Source: an uncultured Eubacterium sp.
GTDB lineage: Bacteria; Bacillota; Clostridia; Lachnospirales; Lachnospiraceae
Assembly (NCBI GenBank): GCA_905236225.1
Contig: CAJOPM010000012.1
Location: forward strand, 1 to 6,092
Reading direction: 5' to 3'
Length of the DNA: 6,092 nucleotides
Shown here: positions 1 through 5,992 of the stretch, piece by piece
Layout: each line of letters begins with the position of its first letter
Numbering within the stretch: the first letter of the stretch is position 1
Notes under the pieces: generated by a model
Told to the model about the DNA's origin: nothing
Databases searched by the model: none
Seen by the model: the letters and a program-made list of their open reading frames with translations, nothing else
Position numbers and translations under genes: made by a program

Positions 1-1257
1 CTTGGAGTAAGTCAGGATGACATTTATGTATATACATTTGAGGCTCCGCATACAACAACGGATGATGTGGCATTTAACAATATTCATAATGTAGTAGATG
101 AAAATGACATTATAACCTATATCGTGCCTGATAGCTGGGGATTTACCAATTGCGGCATCAAAGAAGTTGTAAATATAAACAATAAAAAGCTTAAGAAAAA
201 ACAGCTGGACTTTATGAAGGTAATAAACGGCGATAACAAAATGACAAAGAATGCCGGAACTACTACTTATGCCGCATTTATCAAGGAATTTATGAACTGG
301 GTTACGTCGGATGATAGCATAAACAGAGATAAATATGTGGAAATAATACAAGATGACGCCATAGCTCTTGGTGAAATATTTGGCGGAATGACGCAGGAAG
401 AGCGGCAAGCTTATACTGAGTACTTTGACAATGAATTTACAAAAGCAATTACGTCAGATGAAAACAAATCACGTATTTTTATGGCTTTAGTAAAAGCTGT
501 GTCAGGGGATAGCGAAGAGGAAAAACAAGCTATTGACGAAGCTGTTGACATAATTACATCCATACTTGATCAAGATGCAGCTAAGAAGGTATTTTCATCA
601 GATGAAATTGAAACTATGAAAAAGGCAATAAGTGATACAGCATCGACGCTCTTTTATGTAGTTTTAGAGGATTTTGCAGTTACGCAGGATTTAGGAAGTG
701 ATTCGTCGCGTTATAATAATGTTGTTGACAAACATAGTTCGGATTATAATAACAACGAAATAAAAGATGTAACATCATCACAGGAAGAAGAAGACAGCTG
801 GTATGCAGGCTATAACGTAGGATATGATGCAGGCTATGAGCAAGGCGTCAATGATACTAAGTATGACAGCTCGCCCACAGAGCCTCAAGATAAGGTGTCA
901 TCTAAGAGTGCATATGAGAGCGGTTACAAATACGGATATTACGAAGGATATCTGATGGCAGTTGATTATGGTGAAGTATCATACATATTAGGTAAGACTA
1001 CCACTATGATAGAGAATGCCACAGCGCTTGTAGATGTTCACTATCCAAACAACAGTGTTAAAGTTGTAGAAAAACAGGATTCATACTACACAGACGCGCC
1101 GGCAGTCGGTGTTTCCGAAGGTAAAGGAGCATCTGCTACGGGTACGGCGATTGCAGGCGGAAATGTAATGAATATAATAGTTCTTATACTGGCAATTATA
1201 ATTTGCGGTGAAACAACGATATTAATAGCATCTAGAAATAAAAAGAAGGGAGTATAA
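1..1257 (+). CDS. Lipase-like (class 3 / Mbeg1-like) surface protein with C-terminal membrane anchor, 5' partial
   Basis: The frame is open from base 1 to the TAA at 1255-1257, giving a 418-residue C-terminal fragment; the true start lies upstream of the window. Residues 8-52 resemble the end of a class 3 lipase / Mbeg1-like alpha/beta-hydrolase: a VYTFEAP strand (10-16), then NVVDENDIITYIVP followed by WGF, where D36 sits at the usual acid position of the triad. The nucleophile serine would lie upstream and is not visible. Residues 55-235 are charged and probably helical with no recognised domain. Residues 235-305 are polar and low in complexity, with Gly/Tyr repeats at about 268-281 and 305-321. 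A hydrophobic segment near 389-409 followed by RNKKKGV looks like a membrane anchor with a cytoplasmic tail; no LPXTG motif is seen. No histidine occurs between residue 52 and H245, so the catalytic histidine is not where this family usually has it. Hydrolase family is moderately sure; activity and substrate are unknown. Confidence 0.7.
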   Translation, partial: LGVSQDDIYVYTFEAPHTTTDDVAFNNIHNVVDENDIITYIVPDSWGFTNCGIKEVVNINNKKLKKKQLDFMKVINGDNKMTKNAGTTTYAAFIKEFMNWVTSDDSINRDKYVEIIQDDAIALGEIFGGMTQEERQAYTEYFDNEFTKAITSDENKSRIFMALVKAVSGDSEEEKQAIDEAVDIITSILDQDAAKKVFSSDEIETMKKAISDTASTLFYVVLEDFAVTQDLGSDSSRYNNVVDKHSSDYNNNEIKDVTSSQEEEDSWYAGYNVGYDAGYEQGVNDTKYDSSPTEPQDKVSSKSAYESGYKYGYYEGYLMAVDYGEVSYILGKTTTMIENATALVDVHYPNNSVKVVEKQDSYYTDAPAVGVSEGKGASATGTAIAGGNVMNIIVLILAIIICGETTILIASRNKKKGV

Positions 1258-1273
1258 TCTTATAGGTAATTAT

Positions 1274-1308
1274 AAAGCATAAGGAGCCTGAAACTCCTTA
1301 TGCTTTTT
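1274..1308 (+). terminator. Intrinsic terminator after the lipase-like gene
   Basis: A perfect 13-bp stem (AAAGCATAAGGAG at 1274-1286 against CTCCTTATGCTTT at 1294-1306) encloses the 7-nt loop CCTGAAA. A run of five T, 1304-1308, overlaps the end of the stem. It begins 16 nt after the stop codon and separates this gene from the downstream operon. Confidence 0.9.
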
Positions 1309-1321
1309 ACTGCTTAGCTGA

Positions 1322-1350
1322 TTGACCTAAAAAAAAAGATGTTATACACT
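1322..1350 (+). promoter_or_regulatory. Candidate sigma-A promoter of the 7TM-prsW-kinase-regulator operon
   Basis: TTGACC at 1322-1327 (5 of 6 matches to the -35 consensus) is followed after 17 nt by TACACT at 1345-1350 (4 of 6 to the -10 consensus). The overlapping TATACA at 1343-1348 is an alternative -10 with a 15-nt spacer. The spacer holds a run of nine A (1329-1337). Position supports it: it lies just after the terminator and some 35 bases before the first start codon. No operator was recognised. Confidence 0.55.
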
Positions 1351-1373
1351 TTAGATAATATGACTACAATACG

Positions 1374-1380
1374 AGGGAGG
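1374..1380 (+). promoter_or_regulatory. Ribosome binding site that fixes the start of the 7TM gene
   Basis: AGGGAGG at 1374-1380 stands 6 nt before ATG 1387. The in-frame ATG at 1339 lies inside the promoter region and is preceded only by an A-run, so 1387 is the better start. Confidence 0.8.
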
Positions 1381-1386
1381 ATAAGC

Positions 1387-2049
1387 ATGAGCATCGAGAC
1401 AATAGCAGTTTGTATAGTGTTTTTTGCTTCTTTTGCAGGGCTAATATATGGTGTTGTTAATATAATTACCAAGAAAAAGGCATTATATATAAAGATGGTT
1501 GCGCTGGCTGTTGCCTGCATCACCATCAGTTACCTATACTATATGCTGCAGATTTTTACCAGGGGCGAGATGCCGGTTGGTTTTAATGTAGGAATGCTTG
1601 GAATAATAGGATGCTTTTTGTTTTTGTTATCAGCTAATTATGGTCAGATGGATTCGTTAGCGGATGATGGAACGAAGAAATTTGCAAAATACAGATTTAT
1701 CAGTCTTATAGCGCCCATAATATTGGCAATCATATTCATACAAGTGTATTTTACAGATGCCGAAAAACCTAAGATTGTAAGTTATACTCTTGTTGCGATA
1801 ATAATTATGGCAGCATCGAGATTCCATTTAAAACATCTTATTTTCCCGGACGTGGATTTTGGAGTAATAAGATGTATCAGGGGATACAATATTATTGCCC
1901 TGATTCTTTGCGTATCTACTATATTTATGATGGTAGCGGACTGTGCCGACTATATGATGGTATATCTGGTTTCAAATATAATAATGGCGGGGTGCTGTAT
2001 TGTCGTATTGCCCGTACTGAAAAGAGAGGTGGCAAAATGGACAATATAA
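1387..2049 (+). CDS. Seven-helix integral membrane protein of unknown function
   Basis: A 220-residue protein that is almost entirely membrane-embedded. I see seven hydrophobic segments, at about 4-25, 36-57, 66-84, 104-122, 129-145, 167-185 and 189-210. Lys/Arg-rich loops (TKKK after helix 1, GTKKFAKYR after helix 3, the RFHLKH to RCIRGY stretch after helix 5, KREVAK at the C-terminus) put the N-terminus outside and the C-terminus inside. There is no signal peptide, catalytic motif or output domain. Helix number, spacing and orientation match the N-terminal sensor half of the kinase encoded at 2708-4015, so it may be a free-standing form of that sensor domain or a partner for it; that is inference from topology only. 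It is the first gene of the operon, and its 3' end overlaps the next start by 13 nt, suggesting coupled translation. The family is not recognised. Confidence 0.85.
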   Translation: MSIETIAVCIVFFASFAGLIYGVVNIITKKKALYIKMVALAVACITISYLYYMLQIFTRGEMPVGFNVGMLGIIGCFLFLLSANYGQMDSLADDGTKKFAKYRFISLIAPIILAIIFIQVYFTDAEKPKIVSYTLVAIIIMAASRFHLKHLIFPDVDFGVIRCIRGYNIIALILCVSTIFMMVADCADYMMVYLVSNIIMAGCCIVVLPVLKREVAKWTI

Positions 2050-2681
2050 TTTACATTCTGTTTATTTGCATAGTGGTACCGTTGCTTTTGATGCTCCCTA
2101 TAATGACAGGCAAATCGAGACTGTTTTCGGGGTACATGATCATAGGAATTTGCACGTGTTTATTTGCGGCAGAGGTAAACGGACTTATCTACGAACATAC
2201 ATACAGAGATTTGTACTATATCACTACTAATATTACTCCGGTTACAGAAGAGATTATAAAGGCTCTTCCTGTACTTTATTTTGCCTTTGTATTTAGTGAT
2301 GACAGGGAAAAACTGATACCGATTTCCTTTGCTTTGGGCGTCGGATTTGCGGTTCTTGAGAATATGGTTATACTCGTGCAGAACTTTGATACCGTAACGA
2401 TTGTTTGGGCTTGTATCAGAGGATTTGCATCAGGATTAATGCATGGTATATGTACTTCATTTGTAGGATACGGAGTATCGTTTGTCAGGAAGAAGAGAAA
2501 GTTATTCTTCTGCGGAACGTTTGCCCTTCTTGCAATGGCTATTACATATCATGCGGCATTTAATATATTGGTGCAGTCGGAAAATTACAAATATTTCGGA
2601 TTCGTGCTTCCGATAGTAACTTATGTGCCGGTGGTATTTTTCCTGTTCAAAAGGAAAAAAATTTCAGTCCTTAAGAAGTGA
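2037..2681 (+). CDS. PrsW-family intramembrane metalloprotease
   Basis: A 214-residue polytopic membrane protein, close to the usual length of PrsW (about 220). The family motifs occur in order: EEIIK at residues 71-75 (EExxK), GFAVLEN with E108 and N109, H136 in LMHG, and H172 with N176 in YHAAFN. These are the conserved glutamate and histidine positions of the PrsW / CPBP-like membrane protease clan. About seven hydrophobic segments are visible. The characterised relative, Bacillus subtilis PrsW, makes the first cut in the anti-sigma factor RsiW within the membrane. No sigma or anti-sigma gene is seen here, so the substrate is unknown; the adjacent membrane proteins are candidates. The start at ATG 2037 is chosen because AGAGGTGG (2025-2032) lies just upstream; the frame stays open further upstream inside the 7TM gene, but no better site is seen there. 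Confidence 0.88.
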   Translation: MDNIIYILFICIVVPLLLMLPIMTGKSRLFSGYMIIGICTCLFAAEVNGLIYEHTYRDLYYITTNITPVTEEIIKALPVLYFAFVFSDDREKLIPISFALGVGFAVLENMVILVQNFDTVTIVWACIRGFASGLMHGICTSFVGYGVSFVRKKRKLFFCGTFALLAMAITYHAAFNILVQSENYKYFGFVLPIVTYVPVVFFLFKRKKISVLKK

Positions 2682-2695
2682 GACTTTACGTTTTT

Positions 2696-2701
2696 GGGGG
2701 A
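2696..2701 (+). promoter_or_regulatory. Ribosome binding site that decides the kinase start
   Basis: GGGGGA at 2696-2701 precedes ATG 2708 by 6 nt. The alternative GTG at 2678 overlaps the PrsW stop as GTGA but has no close Shine-Dalgarno sequence. Confidence 0.65.
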
Positions 2702-2707
2702 AATACT

Positions 2708-4015
2708 ATGGACTTTCTTAGAGTGGTGCAGATGACAATTGAAGGCTGGGGGGCTTTCTTTTGCATAATAGTTGCCATCATCTTATGGCAGACAATAGAC
2801 CTGAATAAAAAGAGGGCAATAGGGCTTATAAGATTTGTTTTAGCTGATTCACTGTTGCTGATTAGTGATGTATTTGCTATAGGATTTAGAGGAAGAGAAG
2901 GCGAGGCGGCATTTCACATAGTAAGGATATCCAATTTTATGGTATTTATAATGGGATATCTGTTAATAGCTGCCGGCGTAGCATACTTTGGAAGAGTCAT
3001 AGAGCACAGAGCCAATGTATCTGTAAAGAATTGGAGAAATATAGAATATATCATATGCATTGTTGGCATTATAGCAGTTACGATTAATGCTTTTTATCCT
3101 TATCTGTATGATTTTGACGAATATAACAGATATTTCAGACTGCCATATAGCGGTATTGGCACTTTTACATATATGACGGGGGTAATTCTCATACTTGCGC
3201 TTCTTCTTAATTTCTTTAAGGAACTTAAGCTTCTTGAGAAATACGCCCTGTTTATATCGCTTATCTTTCCAATGGTATCTTTAATACTGCAATATATGCA
3301 TTATGGTATTTCGCTTGTCAATTTGGCATCCTGCGTATCTGTAATACTTACCTTTGTTGCTTATATGATGGATTATACCAATGAGATTACAGATAGAGAG
3401 CGCGAGAGGGAAAGATGGATATCGGATGAAAAAATAAGGCTTTTGCATAATCAGGTCAAGCCGCATTTTATATACAATGCAATGACCAGCATCTATTACA
3501 GTTTAGAAGAAGATACCGACAAAGCCAAAAAAATGATAAAAGACCTTTCGGGCTATCTGAGGGGAAGTCTGGACGTCTTGGATGTAAGAGAATGCATAGA
3601 ACTTAAGAAAGAACTTGAGACGGTACGATGTTATCTAAACGTAGAGTCAATCAGGTTTGAAAATCAGATTAGCTTCGAGCTGGATATTAAAGATACGGAT
3701 TTTAAGGTGCCGGCGTTTAGCGTCCAGACTCTTGTAGAGAATTCACTAAAGCATGGTCTTCGTAAAAAGGAACCGCTTGAAGGCAAGATTACACTAAGGA
3801 CATATTATGAAGATAATATGCACACCATCCAAATAGAAGATGATGGTGTAGGCTTTGATGTAGGCATCCTGGAAAATCAAAAAGGCGTGCATATAGGTGT
3901 GGTCAATACAAAAAAAAGACTTAAGTTAATGTGCGAGGGCACACTTGATATTAAGAGTGAAATAGGTAAAGGAACCTTAATCACCATCAGGATTCCGCAA
4001 AGGGGTGACCTATGA
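2708..4015 (+). CDS. Seven-helix sensor histidine kinase, LytS/YesM type
   Basis: A 435-residue membrane kinase. The N-terminal half has seven hydrophobic segments (about 13-30, 37-60, 74-95, 113-130, 150-170, 178-197, 201-220), giving N-outside, C-inside; the largest outside loop (131-149) is rich in Tyr, Asp and Arg. A highly charged linker (224-247, with a run of alternating Arg and Glu) is probably a signalling coiled coil. The dimerisation and phosphoacceptor region reads LLHNQVKPHFIYN, with H253 as the likely phosphorylated residue, as in PF06580 kinases. The ATPase domain has an N-box (VENSLKHG, N345), a G1 box (DDGVGFD, 378-384), a HIGVVNTKKRL segment (396-405) and a terminal GKGTLITIRIP. 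It should phosphorylate the regulator encoded immediately downstream, whose start overlaps its stop as ATGA. An upstream GTG (2678) would add ten residues but lacks a good ribosome binding site. The signal sensed is unknown. Confidence 0.92.
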   Translation: MDFLRVVQMTIEGWGAFFCIIVAIILWQTIDLNKKRAIGLIRFVLADSLLLISDVFAIGFRGREGEAAFHIVRISNFMVFIMGYLLIAAGVAYFGRVIEHRANVSVKNWRNIEYIICIVGIIAVTINAFYPYLYDFDEYNRYFRLPYSGIGTFTYMTGVILILALLLNFFKELKLLEKYALFISLIFPMVSLILQYMHYGISLVNLASCVSVILTFVAYMMDYTNEITDRERERERWISDEKIRLLHNQVKPHFIYNAMTSIYYSLEEDTDKAKKMIKDLSGYLRGSLDVLDVRECIELKKELETVRCYLNVESIRFENQISFELDIKDTDFKVPAFSVQTLVENSLKHGLRKKEPLEGKITLRTYYEDNMHTIQIEDDGVGFDVGILENQKGVHIGVVNTKKRLKLMCEGTLDIKSEIGKGTLITIRIPQRGDL

Positions 4016-4827
4016 AAATACTTATAGCAGATGATGAAAAGATTATGAGAAGCGGCATGGAAAAAGAAGTAAAAAAAGCAATAGCGCCGCATGAAGCTAT
4101 GATATTTCTTGCAGAGGACGGGCAAAGGGCTGTAGAGATATTTAAAGAAGAAAAAGATATATCACTGGTTTTTTTGGACGTAGAGATGCCTAGGCTAAAT
4201 GGACTTAAGGCGGCAAAGTCAATCAAGGAAATATCGCCGGATGTAGATATCATTATGACGACCGCTTACAGTGACTATGCCATTGATGCTTACAGACTGC
4301 ACATAGGCGGATACCTGTTAAAGCCGGTGGACGCAAATGATATAAAAGCAGAACTTGACAACCTTAAGATAACACCCGAAAAGATTAAAGATCCCACCAA
4401 ACTGGTTATAAAATGCTTTGGAGAATTCAGCATAGAGTTTGACGGCAAGCCGCTTCATTTTTCAAGGACAAAGTCAAAAGAGTTTTTAGCTTATCTTACG
4501 GCTAAAGCTAATGCGACATCAAACAGGTCCGAGATATGTGGTATTCTTTGGGAAGGAACTGACTTACAAAAGTCCAAGGAATCATATATGAGCGCACTGC
4601 TGTTTGATATAAAAAAGACTTTAAAACAAGCAGGCCTTGAAGATGTATTTTATCATAATCGCAATGAGTACAAGCTTGTGCCGGAGCGGATTGAGTGCGA
4701 CTATTTCGAATTTCTAAAGGGCAATCCTATCGCCATAAAAGAATATAGGGGCGAGTTTATGAGCCAATACAGCTGGGCCGAGGAGTATATTTGGGATTTG
4801 GATAATGCTGCAAATAACGACAGATAA
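4012..4827 (+). CDS. Response regulator, receiver domain plus SARP-like winged helix
   Basis: A 271-residue cytoplasmic regulator. Residues 1-118 form a receiver domain: acidic pair D7/D8, phosphoacceptor D56 in FLDVEMP, T84 in TTAYSDYA, and K104 in LLKPVD. Residues 130-225 look like an OmpR/SARP-type winged helix (KCFGEFSIEFDGKPLHFSRTK, then an AYLTAKANA helix, LW at 179-180, a SYMSALLFDIKKTL helix, and NEYKLV in the wing). Residues 229-262 (CDYFEF, then YRGEFMSQYSWAEEY) resemble the first part of a bacterial transcriptional activation (BTAD) domain, cut short. It most likely binds DNA when phosphorylated by the kinase whose stop overlaps its ATG. AGGGG at 4001-4005 is the ribosome binding site. 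LytS/YesM-class kinases more often pair with LytTR- or AraC-type regulators, so the pairing is less usual. Targets cannot be read here. Confidence 0.92.
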   Translation: MKILIADDEKIMRSGMEKEVKKAIAPHEAMIFLAEDGQRAVEIFKEEKDISLVFLDVEMPRLNGLKAAKSIKEISPDVDIIMTTAYSDYAIDAYRLHIGGYLLKPVDANDIKAELDNLKITPEKIKDPTKLVIKCFGEFSIEFDGKPLHFSRTKSKEFLAYLTAKANATSNRSEICGILWEGTDLQKSKESYMSALLFDIKKTLKQAGLEDVFYHNRNEYKLVPERIECDYFEFLKGNPIAIKEYRGEFMSQYSWAEEYIWDLDNAANNDR

Positions 4828-4837
4828 AGTTAGCTAC

Positions 4838-4843
4838 AGGAGG
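4838..4843 (+). promoter_or_regulatory. Ribosome binding site that fixes the start of the DHH gene
   Basis: AGGAGG at 4838-4843 is a consensus Shine-Dalgarno sequence 9 nt before ATG 4853. The same frame extends upstream into the regulator gene, but no competing site is seen there. Confidence 0.85.
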
Positions 4844-4852
4844 AATAAAGAG

Positions 4853-5776
4853 ATGAAGAAGCGTTTAGTTACAAGAAGTGATTTTGACGGATTGGTTTGC
4901 GCAATGCTGCTAAAAGAGCTTGATATTATTGATGATATTAAGTTTGTACATCCCAAGGATGTTCAGGATGGAAAGATAGAGCTTAGTGAAAATGATATCA
5001 CGACAAATCTGCCGTTTGATCCGCGTGTGGGACTGGCATTTGATCATCATGAGAGCGAGCTTAGAAGATTAGAGAAGCAAGAGTACAAGGACAAATTCAT
5101 AATAGAAGGTCAGGCGAAAAGCGCAGCCAGAGTCGTATACAACTACTACGGCGGAAAGCAGAAGTTTAAACGTGTTTCCGAGGAGATTATGGTAGCGGTA
5201 GATAAGGGCGACAGTGCTGATTTTACAGAGGAGGAGATTCTTAATCCTACCGGATGGGTATTGATGAATTTTATCATGGATGCACGAACCGGACTTGGTA
5301 GATTCCATGATTTTAGAATATCAAATTATGATCTTATGATGGAGCTTATCGACTATTGCGTTAATCATACCATTGATGAGGTGTTAGAGCTTCCCGACGT
5401 TAAGGAACGCACTGAGCTTTATTTTGAGCAGCAGGAAAAGTTTAAAGAGCAGCTAGATCGCCTTGCAAAAGTAGAAGGAAACGTTGTGTTGCTTGATCTT
5501 AGAGGAGAGGATACCATATACTCCGGCAACAGATTTATGATTTACGCAATGTATCCGAAGGCTCAAATTTCTGTGCATGTAGCATGGGGATTCAAGAAAC
5601 AGAATACTGCGGTGATGATTGGAAAGTCCATTATCAACAAATCATCTGATTTTAACATTGGCGATTTGTGCCTTGAGTATGGAGGAGGAGGGCACGCCAA
5701 TGCAGGGACGTGTCAGCTTGACAATGACATAGTAGATAAAGAACTTCCAAATATTATTAAAAAACTTAACTCGTGA
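4853..5776 (+). CDS. DHH/DHHA1-family phosphoesterase (exopolyphosphatase-like)
   Basis: A 307-residue soluble protein with the DHH superfamily plan. The first metal motif reads RSDFDG (residues 8-13, D10 and D12), FDHHES holds the name motif (D64, H65, H66), VDKGDS gives a further acidic site (D117/D120), and the C-terminal DHHA1 substrate-binding glycine loop is GGGGHANAG (277-285). Characterised members hydrolyse phosphodiester or phosphoanhydride bonds in nanoRNA, linear or cyclic dinucleotides, pAp or polyphosphate with Mn2+; proteins like this one are often labelled exopolyphosphatase, but the substrate cannot be assigned from sequence. R8 stands where many DHH enzymes have histidine (HxDxDG). 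The gene begins 25 nt after the regulator stop with no terminator between, so it is probably the last gene of the operon. Whether it works with the signalling genes is open. Confidence 0.88.
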   Translation: MKKRLVTRSDFDGLVCAMLLKELDIIDDIKFVHPKDVQDGKIELSENDITTNLPFDPRVGLAFDHHESELRRLEKQEYKDKFIIEGQAKSAARVVYNYYGGKQKFKRVSEEIMVAVDKGDSADFTEEEILNPTGWVLMNFIMDARTGLGRFHDFRISNYDLMMELIDYCVNHTIDEVLELPDVKERTELYFEQQEKFKEQLDRLAKVEGNVVLLDLRGEDTIYSGNRFMIYAMYPKAQISVHVAWGFKKQNTAVMIGKSIINKSSDFNIGDLCLEYGGGGHANAGTCQLDNDIVDKELPNIIKKLNS

Positions 5777-5780
5777 ACTA

Positions 5781-5800
5781 CTCGGTTACAAGTAGCCGAG
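5781..5800 (+). other. Short hairpin just after the DHH stop codon
   Basis: CTCGGTTA (5781-5788) pairs with TAGCCGAG (5793-5800), with one G-T pair, around the loop CAAG. It begins 4 nt after the stop. No T-run follows, so it is not a typical terminator; it could stabilise the mRNA 3' end or be chance. Confidence 0.4.
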
Positions 5801-5839
5801 AATTCCCGCCCGATTACTTAAAATCATTAATTATTGCAG

Positions 5840-5881
5840 ACGGTGGCGACTGATCTTAAAAGATTGGCGCCACCGTTTTTT
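5840..5881 (+). terminator. Intrinsic terminator at the end of the operon
   Basis: ACGGTGGCG (5840-5848) pairs perfectly with CGCCACCGT (5868-5876). The helix continues past a single bulged A through CTGATCT against AGATTGG (with G-T pairs) to a TAAA loop. A run of six T (5876-5881) begins at the last base of the stem. Confidence 0.92.
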
Positions 5882-5890
5882 ACACATTGA

Positions 5891-5925
5891 GTGTAACAGA
5901 ACTGTAATACTTACTATGGTATTAT
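5891..5925 (+). promoter_or_regulatory. Candidate regulated promoter upstream of sufS (repeats plus extended -10)
   Basis: GTGTAAC (5891-5897) and CTGTAAT (5902-5908) form an 11-bp-spaced direct repeat like a Pho box. Eleven nt further on is TATTAT (5920-5925), preceded by TGG, which makes an extended -10. An inverted repeat TAATAC (5905-5910) / GTATTA (5919-5924) with an 8-nt spacer overlaps this -10. No good -35 hexamer is present, which would fit activator dependence. The identity of any regulator is inference. Confidence 0.35.
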
Positions 5926-5946
5926 ATCCTCTCTTTGTCATAGTAC

Positions 5947-5976
5947 TGGAAATAAACAGCGAGTTTATGATATGAT
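5947..5976 (+). promoter_or_regulatory. Candidate proximal sigma-A promoter of sufS
   Basis: TGGAAA (5947-5952, 4 of 6 to the -35 consensus) is followed after 18 nt by TATGAT (5971-5976, 5 of 6 to the -10 consensus). A second TATGAT overlaps at 5966-5971. Transcription would begin near 5983, a short distance before the ribosome binding site. It competes with the more distal candidate at 5917-5925. Confidence 0.4.
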
Positions 5977-5992
5977 ACATGACAAAACGACA

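Noticed and set aside
67..69. GTG as start codon of the lipase-like gene
   Set aside because: The frame is open back to base 1, the upstream residues continue the hydrolase fold (VYTFEAP), and no ribosome binding site precedes the GTG.
1339..1386. Upstream ATG start for the 7TM gene
   Set aside because: It would overlap the -10 region and has no ribosome binding site; ATG 1387 has AGGGAGG at good spacing.
1314..1526. 70-codon open frame on the minus strand
   Set aside because: It is antisense to the promoter and the first helix of the 7TM gene; its hydrophobic translation is a by-product of that gene.
1872..2036. N-terminal extension of the PrsW frame inside the 7TM gene
   Set aside because: Its translation is not membrane-like, has no family similarity, and the 2037 start has a good ribosome binding site and gives the usual PrsW length.
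3281..3466. Open frame on the minus strand inside the kinase gene
   Set aside because: It lies wholly antisense to the conserved helices and H-box, with no ribosome binding site or recognisable product.
3877..4253. Two open frames on the minus strand across the kinase-regulator junction
   Set aside because: Both are antisense to well-supported ATPase and receiver domains, and overlap each other.
5069..5308. Open frame on the minus strand inside the DHH gene
   Set aside because: It is antisense to a conserved phosphoesterase domain and its translation has no recognisable features.
5935..5940. TTGTCA as a -35 element for sufS
   Set aside because: No -10-like hexamer lies at 16-18 nt; the nearest TATGAT copies are about 25 nt or more away.
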